A stretch of 42,677 nucleotides of DNA from Pseudodesulfovibrio sp. (GCF_028692895.1 NZ_JAQUWN010000029.1:1-42677); one strand, 5' to 3'; counted from the first letter of the stretch, positions 24,518 through 33,457 are shown. Made by a program: numbers and translations. Notes: generated by a model not told the origin, from the letters alone.

Positions 24518-25285
24518 ATGATCATCTATTCCTGGAACGTCAACGGCTACCGGGCCGTGCTCAAGAAGAACTTCCGCGACTGGCTGGACGGCTGCGGCGG
24601 CGACGTGGTCATGCTCCAGGAGACCAAGGCCGAGCCGGACCAGCTCGACCCCGAGGACCGGGCCCCGGACTCGTTTTCCAACCACTATTGGAACTGGTCC
24701 AAGGGCAAGAAGGGGTATTCCGGCGTGGCCTGCTTCGCCAATCCCGAGCCCCTGGCCGTGTCCACCGGGCTGCCGGACCCGCGCTACACGGGCGAGGGCC
24801 GCGTCCTGCACCTGGAGTACCCGGACTTCCACCTCTTCAACATCTACTTTCCCAACGGCCAGATGGGCGACGATCGGCTCGCCTTCAAGATGGGCTTCTA
24901 CGACTGCTTCCTGGACCACGCCCAGGAGCTGCGCAAGGCCAAGCCCATCGTGGTGGGCGGCGACTTCAACACCGCGCACCGCGAGATCGACCTCAAGAAC
25001 CCCAAGGCCAACAGCGAGCGCTCCGGCTTCCTGCCCGAGGAGCGGGCCTGGATCGACAAGTTCATCGAGCACGGCTACGTGGACACCTTCCGCCTGTTCG
25101 AGGACGGCCCCGGCCAGTATTCCTGGTGGTCCTACCGCTTCAACGCCCGCCAGAACAACGCGGGGTGGCGCATCGACTACTTCTTCGTTTCGGAAGAGCT
25201 GAGGGACAGGGTGGCCCGCGCCTGGATCGAGCCGGACGTCCTCGGGTCCGACCACTGCCCCATCGGCGTGGAAATCGACGTTTAG
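24518..25285 (+). CDS. xth: Exodeoxyribonuclease III / AP endonuclease
   Basis: This enzyme cuts abasic sites and removes 3' blocks in base excision repair. The 255-residue protein shows the exonuclease-endonuclease-phosphatase fold: MIIYSWNVNGYRAV at the start, VVMLQETKAEPDQL with the metal-binding Glu near residue 37, VVGGDFNTAHREIDL near 146, and WRIDYFFVS plus GSDHCPIGVEID at the end. The ATG at 24518 follows GGAGG; an in-frame ATG at 24452 lies in the hairpin of the preceding terminator and is unlikely. It is followed by the convergent alkylguanine methyltransferase gene, another repair gene. Confidence 0.95.
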   Translation: MIIYSWNVNGYRAVLKKNFRDWLDGCGGDVVMLQETKAEPDQLDPEDRAPDSFSNHYWNWSKGKKGYSGVACFANPEPLAVSTGLPDPRYTGEGRVLHLEYPDFHLFNIYFPNGQMGDDRLAFKMGFYDCFLDHAQELRKAKPIVVGGDFNTAHREIDLKNPKANSERSGFLPEERAWIDKFIEHGYVDTFRLFEDGPGQYSWWSYRFNARQNNAGWRIDYFFVSEELRDRVARAWIEPDVLGSDHCPIGVEIDV

Positions 25286-25321
25286 CCGGGACCACCGGCC
25301 TTTCCGACGCCCCGAGCGGGG

Positions 25322-25837
25322 CTACGCCTTCACGCCCTCGGCTTGGAGGAGCGCGGCCTTGCGCCCGACGCCCCAGCGGAAGCCGCCCAGGCCGCCGTCC
25401 TTGCGCACCACCCGGTGGCACGGCACGATCACGGCCAGCCGGTTGGCCCCCACGGCCGACGCCACGGCCCGCACCGCCGACGGGCGTCCCACGGCCTCGG
25501 CCACCTGCGAATAGGTGCGCGTCTGCCCGGCCGGGATGGCCGTCAGCGCCCGCCAGACCTCCCGCTGGAACGGCGTCCCCTGCGGGTCCAGCGCAATGCC
25601 AAGCGGCCGCGCCGGGTCGTCGATGAACGCGGCGATGGCCGCCAGGGGCTCCCGGAGGCCTGGCGCGTCGTCCGACAGCGTCGCGCCGGGGAAGCGCTCG
25701 GCCAGGGACCGGAGCAGGGCGGCCGCGTCGTCGCCCGGCTCCAGGGAGACGAGCCCGCGGTCGGAAAAGGCGGCGAGCAGCAAGCCGAAACGGGTGGTGA
25801 CGGCGGCATGGCGCAGGGTCGGGCGATGGACGGGCAT
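25322..25837 (-). CDS. ogt: Methylated-DNA-protein-cysteine methyltransferase
   Basis: The protein removes alkyl groups from O6-alkylguanine onto its own cysteine, a one-use repair reaction. The 171-residue form has the C-terminal DNA-binding and active-site domain with TPFQREVWRALTAIPAGQT (about 88-106), SAVRAVASAVGANRLAVIVP and the active-site PCHRVV with Cys140. The start at 25837 has GGGAG at six bases; further upstream starts give a leader without family features. There is no N-terminal AraC-type Ada domain, so it is Ogt-type. It is convergent with xth. Confidence 0.93.
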   Translation of the reverse strand: MPVHRPTLRHAAVTTRFGLLLAAFSDRGLVSLEPGDDAAALLRSLAERFPGATLSDDAPGLREPLAAIAAFIDDPARPLGIALDPQGTPFQREVWRALTAIPAGQTRTYSQVAEAVGRPSAVRAVASAVGANRLAVIVPCHRVVRKDGGLGGFRWGVGRKAALLQAEGVKA

Positions 25838-25931
25838 GGCGGCTCCCGGGTTGAGGGCAAGAGTCTTCAGCATGCCCGAAGCGGGGCGCGGTGTAAACGT
25901 GCCGGCAGGTCCGGGCAGCACCATCAGCCGC

Positions 25932-25959
25932 AAAAAAAAGGGACGCCTAGCGGCGTCCC
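25932..25959 (-). terminator. Terminator of the lipoprotein gene
   Basis: GGGACGCC and GGCGTCCC form a stem with a 4-base loop, followed on the minus strand by a run of T. It is 26 bases downstream of the stop codon at 25985. Confidence 0.9.
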
Positions 25960-25984
25960 CGGAACAGGTGAAGTTCGTGCGGCG

Positions 25985-26533
25985 CTACTGGCGCAGGGTG
26001 GTGCGGCCGTCGGCGGAGCGGATGAGGTCGGGCGAGGAGGCCATGGCGGTCTGGCGCAGGGAGAGTTCGCCGTCGCCGCGGGCGCTGCGGAAGGCCATGC
26101 GCCGCAGCTCCAGCCGTTCGAACTGAAGGTCGCGGTGGGCGAGCAGGTATTCGATGCGCTGCTTGCGCGCCCCGGCGGAAATGGCGGCCTCCACGGTCTC
26201 GGCCTTGGTCGCTGGCGCGGCTTCGGCGACCACGACCGGTTCCCGGCCGTCGCCGTCAAAGTCGGGCATCTCGAAGGCGCTGCCGTCGAGCACGGCCATG
26301 ATCTTGCCCTCGATGACCTCGGAGGGGTCCTTGTCGTTGGCGGCGTACTCATAGGTGAACTCGCCCAGGGTTATGGCCGTGGACGCGTACTGGAGCGGAG
26401 CGAGACCGGCCATGCCGCCCACGCTGAGCAACGGTGCGACGACCGCGCAACCGGGCAGCGACGCCAGGAAAAAAATCACCGCCAAGGTGGTTGTCGCCGC
26501 TTTCCTCAAAGCGGCTTTCGTCGTCCGATGCAT
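25985..26533 (-). CDS. Predicted lipoprotein of unknown function
   Basis: The 182-residue protein begins with a basic stretch (MHRTTKAALRKAATTT), a hydrophobic helix and the lipobox-like end ASLPGC (about 24-29), so it is probably lipid-anchored after the Cys. Mature sequence includes a region with ITLGEFTYEYAANDKDPSEV (about 50-70) that resembles small DUF3568-like envelope proteins, though I am not sure of the family, followed by a polar A/E-rich C-terminus. A GTG-rich leader with GGGGTG precedes the ATG. It has its own promoter (26703-26732) and terminator, so it is monocistronic. Confidence 0.75.
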   Translation of the reverse strand: MHRTTKAALRKAATTTLAVIFFLASLPGCAVVAPLLSVGGMAGLAPLQYASTAITLGEFTYEYAANDKDPSEVIEGKIMAVLDGSAFEMPDFDGDGREPVVVAEAAPATKAETVEAAISAGARKQRIEYLLAHRDLQFERLELRRMAFRSARGDGELSLRQTAMASSPDLIRSADGRTTLRQ

Positions 26534-26702
26534 GGTCACCCCACTGGTAGAATCGTTGACCATCCTCATCCCACTGAGCCGGATAACGATGCGACACGAT
26601 ACACTGTTCTTCTTCATCGGACAATGTTTTCGAAACATTTAGGGCGGTTGCGCCGCCGGTGTTGGGGTTGAGCTTGAAAGCCAAGTTATTTCAATGGAAT
26701 AG

Positions 26703-26732
26703 AGTATAAATTGGACGTGCTAAAATGGTCAA
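26703..26732 (-). promoter_or_regulatory. Sigma-70 type promoter of the lipoprotein gene
   Basis: On the minus strand TTGACC and TATACT are separated by 18 bases in an AT-rich patch of the 306-base gap between the divergent lipoprotein and membrane-protein genes. The transcript would have a leader of about 160 bases, longer than usual. Nothing else is apparent in this gap. Confidence 0.6.
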
Positions 26733-26839
26733 TGAAAGCGGTCGCTTAAAAAAAGTTGCCTTGGAATTCCTGAAAAAATGCAAAACGGGGGCGGAGCGGG
26801 CGCGCTTTACCTGGACTGCGCAAACGGGTAAGTGAGCCC

Positions 26840-28099
26840 ATGCGCAGCGCAACCGAAATCTCGCGGCCGGGCCGGTGGCCGGGCGTGGTCCCGTTGGTCC
26901 TGGCCTATGCGGTCCTGCCTCTGTGGAGCCTGGCCGGGCGGCTCGGCGAAGCGCCCGAAATCCCGCCCGACGCGGTCTGGACCGCCCTGGCCGGGGCCGG
27001 GCTGCTCCTGGCCCTGCGCCGCCCCTGTCCGGGCGCGCCCGCGCGGCGCGGCTTCGCCTTTTCGCTGCTTGTGGTCGCGCTGCTTGTGGGCGGGCTGGTC
27101 CGCTACCTGCCGGACTGGCGCGCCGCCCTCTCTCCGGTCCTGCCCTACCTGGGCGAAGGCGCGCCCGTGGTCTACCTGCTCTTCGCCGCCCTCTGGGCGT
27201 CCACCTGCGGCCTGCCCGACCGGGCGGACTTCCAGCGCTTCGGCGCGCTGCTCGGCTCCCTGTGCGTCGCGGAGCTGGCCGTGCAGACGATCCTCTTCCG
27301 GGCCGCGCCTTCGGTGCGGCTCATCGGCAATGCCGACGTGCTGGCCGGGCTGCTGCTCGTCGCCCTGTGCGCCGGGCTTCGTCCCGGCCCCAACCAGGGC
27401 GGCCCGGACGAGCCGGACCAGGGGCGGCCGTGGTGGCGCGCCCTGACCATGCTCGGGCTCATCGCCTGCCTGTCGCGCACCGGCCTGTTCGGCGCGGCCT
27501 GGGTCGTGCTCTGCTTCGGACGCGGGTCCATGGCCCGCCGGGCCCTGTTCGCCGCCCTCTGCCTGATCGTCCTGGCCGGGACCTTCTTCCTGCCGCCCAC
27601 GGCCTCGGACGCCGTCCGCTACACCGACTACTGGCTGTGGATGGAAGGGGTCCGCCTCTTCACCGACAACCCCTCGCTGCTGCTCACCGGCTTCCCGGTC
27701 AACCAGCCGCTGCCCCTCAACTTTCCCATGGGCATGGGCGCCATCTGGGAGGCCGCCACCGGCGCGTCCGCCATCTTCGGAGCCTACGTGGACCAGGTGC
27801 CGTCCTTCTGGTTGCGTCTCTCCCTGGCCTGGGGCGCCGCCGTGCCCGCCGCGCTGCTCTGCCTGGCCTTAGCCCTGCTCCTGCGCCGCCTGACCCGGCT
27901 CGGGGCCGGACTTGTCACCGCCCTCTTCGCCCAGGGCATGATAACCCCGCTGCTTTACGACCCGGCCACCGGCGTCTGCGTCGGCCTGGCCATGACCCTG
28001 GCCCTGGCCCGGCCCCCCGCCGCGCCCGCCAATACCCGGCACGCCGAACCCGCCCCCGCTTCCGCCCCCGACCCGGCCACGGAATGGGACCTGCGCTGA
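26840..28099 (+). CDS. Multi-pass membrane protein, O-antigen ligase/polymerase-like
   Basis: The 419-residue protein has about ten hydrophobic segments, a large loop around residues 265-320 (TDYWLWMEGVRLFTDNPSLL) and the general look of Wzy/WaaL proteins, which polymerise or transfer surface glycans on the periplasmic face. The match is by topology and the pattern of the loop rather than a diagnostic motif, so it is tentative. The C-terminal 30 residues are rich in A and P. The ribosome binding site is weak. The RNA methyltransferase gene follows by 14 bases, so they are co-transcribed. Nearby glycosyltransferases at 29.4-33.2 kb support a glycan role. Confidence 0.6.
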   Translation: MRSATEISRPGRWPGVVPLVLAYAVLPLWSLAGRLGEAPEIPPDAVWTALAGAGLLLALRRPCPGAPARRGFAFSLLVVALLVGGLVRYLPDWRAALSPVLPYLGEGAPVVYLLFAALWASTCGLPDRADFQRFGALLGSLCVAELAVQTILFRAAPSVRLIGNADVLAGLLLVALCAGLRPGPNQGGPDEPDQGRPWWRALTMLGLIACLSRTGLFGAAWVVLCFGRGSMARRALFAALCLIVLAGTFFLPPTASDAVRYTDYWLWMEGVRLFTDNPSLLLTGFPVNQPLPLNFPMGMGAIWEAATGASAIFGAYVDQVPSFWLRLSLAWGAAVPAALLCLALALLLRRLTRLGAGLVTALFAQGMITPLLYDPATGVCVGLAMTLALARPPAAPANTRHAEPAPASAPDPATEWDLR

Positions 28100-28113
28100 G
28101 CCCCCGGAGAACC

Positions 28114-29289
28114 ATGAACGTCTTCGACACCACTTCCACCATCCTGGTCACCTGCCCCAAGGGTATGCCGGACATCCTGGCCGACGAACTGTCCGGCCTC
28201 GGCTTCGCCGACATCCACCCCCTGGAGGCGGGCGTGGAAACGCGCGGCACCCTGGCCGACTGCATGCGCCTCAACCTCTGGGTGCGCACCGGACACCGCG
28301 TGCTCCTCGAACTCGCCCGACTGGACGCGCCCGGCCCGGACGAGCTCCACCGCGCCGTGCGCAAGCTCGACTGGCAACGCTACCTGGGCGTGGACGGCTA
28401 CTTCCGCGTGGACGCCGTGATCCGCGACACCGCCGTCAACGACTCCCGCTTCGCCGCCCTGCGCGTCAAGGACGCCGTGGCCGACCACTTCAACGACCGC
28501 TTCGGCAAACGCCCGGACTCCGGCCCGGAAACCAAGGGCGTCTGCCTCTTCCTCCACTGGCAGGGCCGCCGCGCCACCCTCTACCTCGACACCACCGGCG
28601 AACCCCTGCCGCGCCGGGGCTACCGCAAGCGCCCCCACAAGGCCCCCATGCAGGAAACCCTCGCCGCCGCCTGCGTCCTCGCCTCGGGCTGGCCCGCCCT
28701 GGCCAGACGGAACGCCCACTTCGTCGCCCCCATGTGCGGCTCCGGCACCCTCGCCATCGAGGCCGCCCTCATCGCCCTGAACGGCGCGCCCGGCCTTCTG
28801 CGCGACCACTTCGCCTTCATGGCCGTCCCCGGCTACGATCCCGGCTGCTGGGACGCCCTGGTCGCCGACGCGGAGGACGCCGAAAACCCCGGCTTCCACG
28901 GCCGCATCATCGCCACCGACCACGACCCCGAAGCCGTCGAGGCCGCGCGCCACAACGCCCGCGCCGCAGGCGTCGGCGACTTCATCGAGTTCGGCGCCTG
29001 CGACTTCCGCCGGACCGACGTCCCCGCCGGGCCCGGCATCGTCATGCTCAACCCCGAATACGGCGAACGGCTCGGCGACGCCGCCCAGCTCGGCGCGGTC
29101 TACAAGGCCATCGGCGACTTCTTCAAGCAGTCCTGCCCCGGCAAGACCGGCTTCATCTTCACCGGCAACCTCAAGCTCGCCAAACAGGTCGGGCTGCGCA
29201 CCAAAAGCCGGCGCACCCTGTTCAACGCCAAGATCGAATGCCGGCTGCTCGAATACGAGCTGTACGACGGGACGCGAAAGGGCGAGTAG
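28114..29289 (+). CDS. THUMP-domain class I RNA methyltransferase (RlmL/RlmK type)
   Basis: The 391-residue protein has a ferredoxin-like and THUMP N-terminal part (about 8-165) and a C-terminal Rossmann methyltransferase domain with the SAM-binding motif FVAPMCGSGTLAIEA at 203-217 and IATDHDPEAVEAARHNA at 266-282. Relatives methylate guanine in 23S rRNA. The catalytic motif is NPEYGERLG at 313-321, where family members normally have NPPYGERL. GGAG precedes the ATG at 28114. It follows the membrane protein gene and ends near an intergenic repeat. Confidence 0.88.
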   Translation: MNVFDTTSTILVTCPKGMPDILADELSGLGFADIHPLEAGVETRGTLADCMRLNLWVRTGHRVLLELARLDAPGPDELHRAVRKLDWQRYLGVDGYFRVDAVIRDTAVNDSRFAALRVKDAVADHFNDRFGKRPDSGPETKGVCLFLHWQGRRATLYLDTTGEPLPRRGYRKRPHKAPMQETLAAACVLASGWPALARRNAHFVAPMCGSGTLAIEAALIALNGAPGLLRDHFAFMAVPGYDPGCWDALVADAEDAENPGFHGRIIATDHDPEAVEAARHNARAAGVGDFIEFGACDFRRTDVPAGPGIVMLNPEYGERLGDAAQLGAVYKAIGDFFKQSCPGKTGFIFTGNLKLAKQVGLRTKSRRTLFNAKIECRLLEYELYDGTRKGE

Positions 29290-29292
29290 CGA

Positions 29293-29390
29293 GGCTGCCC
29301 GCGCCGGGCGTGCAAAAAGACTGGAGGGGGAAGCGCACGCTTCCCCCGGCTTTCGGCTTACTCCCAATCTGCGGCTGGCCTTTCCCCCCA
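29293..29390 (+). repeat. Dispersed intergenic repeat A, copy 2
   Basis: This plus-strand copy matches the minus strand of 14828-14927: CCCGCGC, GGGC, CAAAAAG, TGGAGGGGGAAGCG, CGCTTCCCCCGGCT, then GCCTTTCC. It lies between the stop codons of two convergent genes, and its hairpin GGGGGAAGCG/CGCTTCCCCC may help end both transcripts. Confidence 0.8.
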
Positions 29391-29432
29391 GAAAAACGGA
29401 CCTCGAAACTCCAGCCCGCCGCAGGCGAATGC

Positions 29433-31106
29433 CTATGAGATCAGCGGGCTTTCGACCGTGCCGAGCTTGCGGCGCAGGTCCGCGTCGAGCAGTTCCTGCT
29501 CGCGCCGCGCGGCTTCGATGATGGCCCCGCGCTCGTGCATGGTCTGCATCTTGTACTTGTTGCCCAGGGCGTTGCCCAGCTCCGGCCCGGCCACGCGCGT
29601 GGCCGCGCCGGTGCGCTTCTTGTGCCGCACGGCCAGATGCCCCTGGTAGACCGCGAAGCTCCCGGCCTCGCACAGCCGCAGGTCGTGCTCCATGTCGTCG
29701 TACTGGGTGGGCGAGAGATGCAGGGCGAAGTCGCCCGAGGCGAGCAGGCCGGCGGTGCGGAAGAGGTGGCAGCAGCCGGTGACCGAGGCGCAGGGGCGCA
29801 GGATGTCGAACAGGCCGGTGTCGAAGGTCTGGATGTGCAGGTTGGAGAGGCGGAAGGGATTGGGCTCGGCCCGGGTCAGGTCCGGGGCCGGGCCGTCCGG
29901 GTCGGCCAGCAGGTGGGCGTCGGCGCTCTGGATCATGGCCGGGTTGGCGTGGTCCGCCACCTTGCAGCCCCAGACCCCGGCATCGGGGTAGCGGCGCACG
30001 GCAGCGCCCAGGCGGAGCAGCCAGTCCGCGGGCAGGTCCACGTCGTCGTCCAGGTAGCAGGCGAAGTCGTGGCGGCCCACGGCCTCCAGGTGCATCAGCC
30101 AGTTGCGGGCGGCGGGCGCGCCGATGTTGACGGGCAGGGAGATGGTCGTGAACCGGTCGCGGCCCAGGCGGGACTCGAACCGGCCGCGCCAGGAGTCGAG
30201 GACCTCGGCGGTGGGGTCCGTGGACCCGTTGTCCAGCACGAAGAGCGAAGCCCCGGAGAGCTCGGATTCGTAGAGGGCGCGCAGGGTTGCGTCCAGCTCC
30301 ACGGCCTTGTTCCAGGAGTAGAGCAGCACGGCCACGGACCCGTTGAGCGGGCTGCGCAGGTCGTCCCACCCGGCCAGCAGGTCGTGGGCGCGCAGGAGCA
30401 GGCTGGTGTTCCACGGGGCGTTGGCCAGGGCCCGGAGCAGGAGCAGGTGGGCCGAGGCCGCGTCGCCCGCCGCGAGCATGGCCAGGCCGGACCTGAGGGC
30501 GGCGAAGGACGGGCCGAAGGCGTCGCCCGTGGCCGCGAAGAGCCGGGCCGCCTCGTGGTGCTCCCCGCGATGCAGGGCCAGGCAGGCGGCGACGTTGTCG
30601 CGCACCGGGGCCAGGCCGGGTCGGTCGGGGAGGGCGGCCAGCCGCTCGGTCCAGTCCGGGTCGTTGTCGATCAGGCCGATGGAAAGGGCCTGCTCGCGCC
30701 AGAAGAGGTTGTCCGGGTCCCCGGCCGCGCCCAGCTCGATGCGGCGGCGGATGGCCGGGAAATCCCGCGTGGGGAGCAGGGCGAAATAGTCGGGAGCCTC
30801 GGGCCTGCGCCAGGCCTCGGCTACGGCGGCCATGGCCGGGCGGGCGGCGGCCGGGACCAGGGCGCGGGTGTCGTCGCGCGCCAGGAGCTCGCGGGCCATG
30901 GCTCCGTCCAGGGGGTTTTCGGCAAAGGCGGCGCACAGGGCGTCGCCGCCCAGGGAGGCGAGCACGGGGTCGTCGGTGCCGAGGACGCGGCCCGCCAGGT
31001 CGAGCAGGTGGAGCTTGCCGGTGAACCCGAGGCGCAGGCGCTCCCGGACGGGCTCCGGCAGGGAGTCCCAGAGGGCGGTCAGCGGACGGGCGGCGGCGTC
31101 AGTCAT
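29433..31106 (-). CDS. Family 2 glycosyltransferase with N-terminal helical-repeat domain
   Basis: The 557-residue protein has about 250 N-terminal residues that are helical and TPR-like (for example CLALHRGEHHEAARLFAATG), followed by a GT2 domain (about 258-480) with VAVLLYSWNKAVELDATLR, FVLDNGSTDPT and the metal-binding YLDDDVDLPADW at 351-362. A helical tail ends the protein. Its ATG overlaps the stop of the upstream deacetylase-glycosyltransferase gene by 8 bases, so translation is coupled. The combination suggests synthesis of a surface or flagellar glycan; donor and acceptor are unknown. Confidence 0.88.
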   Translation of the reverse strand: MTDAAARPLTALWDSLPEPVRERLRLGFTGKLHLLDLAGRVLGTDDPVLASLGGDALCAAFAENPLDGAMARELLARDDTRALVPAAARPAMAAVAEAWRRPEAPDYFALLPTRDFPAIRRRIELGAAGDPDNLFWREQALSIGLIDNDPDWTERLAALPDRPGLAPVRDNVAACLALHRGEHHEAARLFAATGDAFGPSFAALRSGLAMLAAGDAASAHLLLLRALANAPWNTSLLLRAHDLLAGWDDLRSPLNGSVAVLLYSWNKAVELDATLRALYESELSGASLFVLDNGSTDPTAEVLDSWRGRFESRLGRDRFTTISLPVNIGAPAARNWLMHLEAVGRHDFACYLDDDVDLPADWLLRLGAAVRRYPDAGVWGCKVADHANPAMIQSADAHLLADPDGPAPDLTRAEPNPFRLSNLHIQTFDTGLFDILRPCASVTGCCHLFRTAGLLASGDFALHLSPTQYDDMEHDLRLCEAGSFAVYQGHLAVRHKKRTGAATRVAGPELGNALGNKYKMQTMHERGAIIEAARREQELLDADLRRKLGTVESPLIS

Positions 31107-33195
31107 GGTCGGGGTCCGGCGGGGGCTGGAGTTCGGGGGCGGGGCGGACGTCCAGGGGGTCGTCCACGCGCTCGCCCATGTAGACGCGCATGAGCCGCCG
31201 TCCCTTGGCCTCGGGCGTGAACTGGGAGCGGACCACGGCCCGGCCCGAGAGGCCCATGCGGTGGCGGCCCAGGGGGTCGTCGGCCAGGGTGCGCATCTTT
31301 TGCGCCAGGCATTCGGCGTCCTCGCTCGGGCAGAGCAGGCCGTTCACGCCCTCGCGCACCAGCTCGGGCACGCCGCCCACCGAGGTGCACACGGCGGCCA
31401 GGCCGAGGTCGTAGGCCTCGATGAGGGCGTTGGGCAGGCTCTCCTTGCGCGATGTCATGCACAGGACGTCGCTGAAGCGCAGGGCGTCGATGACCTCGTC
31501 GTGGGGCAGCTCGCCCGCAAAGGTCAGCCGCTGGCGCAGCTCCGGGGTGAGCAGGGCGTCGTAGAGCGGGGCGTCGTCGCCGCGCAGGCCGACCACCAGG
31601 AATTCGGTGTCCCGCGCGCCCTGAGCGCAGTAGAGGGCCGCCGCGCGCAGGAAGACGTCGAGCCCCTTCACCTCCGCGCCGTTGCCCACGTAGGCGAAGC
31701 GGGTCCCGCGCTTCTTGCGCAGGGGCGGGTCGCCGAAGTCCGGGCCGTCATAGGCGTTGTAGACCACGTTCAGCCGTTTTTTCGCCACCCGGTATCGGGC
31801 CAGCACGTCGGCGCAGCGGCGGGAGTTGCAGACGACGCCGCGCGCGAAGGCGGTCCACAGGAAAAAGATGTCGTTGGGCCGGGAGATGACGCCCCGGTTG
31901 ATGAACAGGTCGAACCGCGCGCCCATGAGCCGGGCGATGACGCCCATCTTGTAGGCCCGGTTGTGGAAGGTGTGGACCACGTCGATTTTGTGCTCGCGCA
32001 CCAGCCGGGCCAGGAACGAGCCCGCGCGCAGGTAGCTGGAGAACCCGTCGAAGGTCGCCACCTCGGCCCCGAGCCCGGCGGCGGCCGCCGCCAGGGGGGA
32101 GTCCGGATGGAGCACGGCGTGCACTTCGGCCCCCATGTCGCGCATGGCCTTGATGTTGTTGAGCAACTGGCGGCTGCCCCCGGACAGGCGCAGGGAGTCC
32201 GTGGCGTAGAGGATTCGCCGGACCTCTGGCTTGAGGCGCTGGAGCTTGAAGAAGACGCGGGCCGCCGGGTCCGAGCCGTACATGCGCAGCCGGGACTGAA
32301 TCCACTTGCCGGTCTTGGGCCGTCCCACGCCGATGCGGTTCAGGCGGAAGGGGTCGGCGCCGCGCGCGTTGACCCAGCGCTCCAGGGTGAAGGCCCCCGC
32401 GAAACCGGCGGCGCGCAGTTCGGCCTGGGCGTCGTCGCGAAACTGGCCCCAGGGCCAGCAGAAAAGTTGTACGGGAAGGCCGTTGAGCTCGCGGATGCGG
32501 CGCAGGGAGCGGCCGAAGTCCTCGCGGCAGAGGGCGAGGCGCTCCTCGCGGCTGCGCATGACGAAGCGCGGCGTGGCTCCCGGCCGGTCGAACAGGGGCT
32601 TGAATCCGTCGTAGACGTAGGCGCTGGCGTCGTCGAAGGTGGGCCACTCGGGATCGTAGCCGGGGTAGATGGACCAGGCGGGCCAGCGGGCGTGGGCCTC
32701 GCCCATGCGGGCCAGGGGCCGGAGGGACCGGAACACGCCCTGGTGGCGGCAGCCGTGGGCGAAGACCTCCATGCCCATGCCGAGCATGGCTCGGATCTCG
32801 CCTTCGTTGATGAACTGGGAAAAGTCGTTGCCCTGGAGGGCGTGCTTGAAGGCCTCGGGCATGGTGCGCATGGCCGGGGCGGAGTCCCTGGTGCGGGGCC
32901 CGCCGGGCCGGATGAAGTCGGTCAGGGCGAAGAAGGTCCCGGTCATGCCCCGCCGGGTCAGCTCGGGGACCACGGTCAGCCAGTTGGAGAGGTGGCCGTC
33001 GTCAAAGGTCAGGACCAGGGACTTGGGCGGGGCCTTGCGCTCGCCCCGGACCACGGCCAGGAGGTCGAGGGCGGAGAGGGTGCGCCAGCCCGCGTCGGCC
33101 ATGGCGTCCAGGTGCTCGGCGAAGAGCTCGGGCGTGTGGCCGTCGATTTCGCTGACGTTGTGGTAGCAGAAAACGGGTATGGATGCTCGGATCAT
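31099..33195 (-). CDS. Fusion of polysaccharide deacetylase and family 4 glycosyltransferase
   Basis: The 698-residue protein joins two enzymes. Residues 1-300 form a CE4 (NodB-type) deacetylase with the metal-binding VLTFDDGH (61-68) and the HxxxH pair at 147 and 151. From about residue 327 (RRILYATDSLRLSGGSRQ) a GT4 domain follows, with VCNSRRCADVLARY, FAYVGNGAEVKGLDVFLRAA and the ESLPNALIEAY Glu pair near the end. No signal peptide is visible, so it should act in the cytoplasm. The ATG at 33195 has AAGGA just upstream; the longer frame upstream is not family-like. It overlaps the next gene by 8 bases. It may build and trim an amino-sugar glycan. Confidence 0.85.
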   Translation of the reverse strand: MIRASIPVFCYHNVSEIDGHTPELFAEHLDAMADAGWRTLSALDLLAVVRGERKAPPKSLVLTFDDGHLSNWLTVVPELTRRGMTGTFFALTDFIRPGGPRTRDSAPAMRTMPEAFKHALQGNDFSQFINEGEIRAMLGMGMEVFAHGCRHQGVFRSLRPLARMGEAHARWPAWSIYPGYDPEWPTFDDASAYVYDGFKPLFDRPGATPRFVMRSREERLALCREDFGRSLRRIRELNGLPVQLFCWPWGQFRDDAQAELRAAGFAGAFTLERWVNARGADPFRLNRIGVGRPKTGKWIQSRLRMYGSDPAARVFFKLQRLKPEVRRILYATDSLRLSGGSRQLLNNIKAMRDMGAEVHAVLHPDSPLAAAAAGLGAEVATFDGFSSYLRAGSFLARLVREHKIDVVHTFHNRAYKMGVIARLMGARFDLFINRGVISRPNDIFFLWTAFARGVVCNSRRCADVLARYRVAKKRLNVVYNAYDGPDFGDPPLRKKRGTRFAYVGNGAEVKGLDVFLRAAALYCAQGARDTEFLVVGLRGDDAPLYDALLTPELRQRLTFAGELPHDEVIDALRFSDVLCMTSRKESLPNALIEAYDLGLAAVCTSVGGVPELVREGVNGLLCPSEDAECLAQKMRTLADDPLGRHRMGLSGRAVVRSQFTPEAKGRRLMRVYMGERVDDPLDVRPAPELQPPPDPDHD

Positions 33196-33390
33196 TTCCT
33201 TCTCGTTGGCTCGGAACCTGGGAGTATCAGAAGGCGGCAACCAGGGCAAGACGGGGGGGCGGAAGAGGACCCGGTTCCGCCCCGCCCGGCGGCCGTGCCC
33301 CACGCGTCGGGCTGGCGCCGGGAAAAGCGTTGCCGGGCGGGGATTGTGGGCCGATCGCCCTGAAAAAATGGGAAAATGTCCCCCCGTCGG

Positions 33391-33419
33391 TTGCTTGTCT
33401 GGAGTTTTTCTAGTATCTT
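33391..33419 (+). promoter_or_regulatory. Sigma-70 type promoter of the 96-residue protein gene
   Basis: TTGCTT and TATCTT are separated by 17 bases, about 40 bases upstream of the start codon at 33458. Confidence 0.6.
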
Positions 33420-33457
33420 CCATCGGCAAACGAGCCCTGATTTCGAGGTGGCAGCAG

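Noticed and set aside
26349-26684. Minus-strand open frame of 111 codons overlapping the lipoprotein start
   Set aside because: It lacks a ribosome binding site, runs in another frame across the signal peptide coding sequence and matches nothing known.
26875-28113. Extension of the RNA methyltransferase frame upstream of 28114
   Set aside because: The extra sequence is R/P/A-rich, shadows the membrane protein gene, and a proper start with GGAG lies at 28114.
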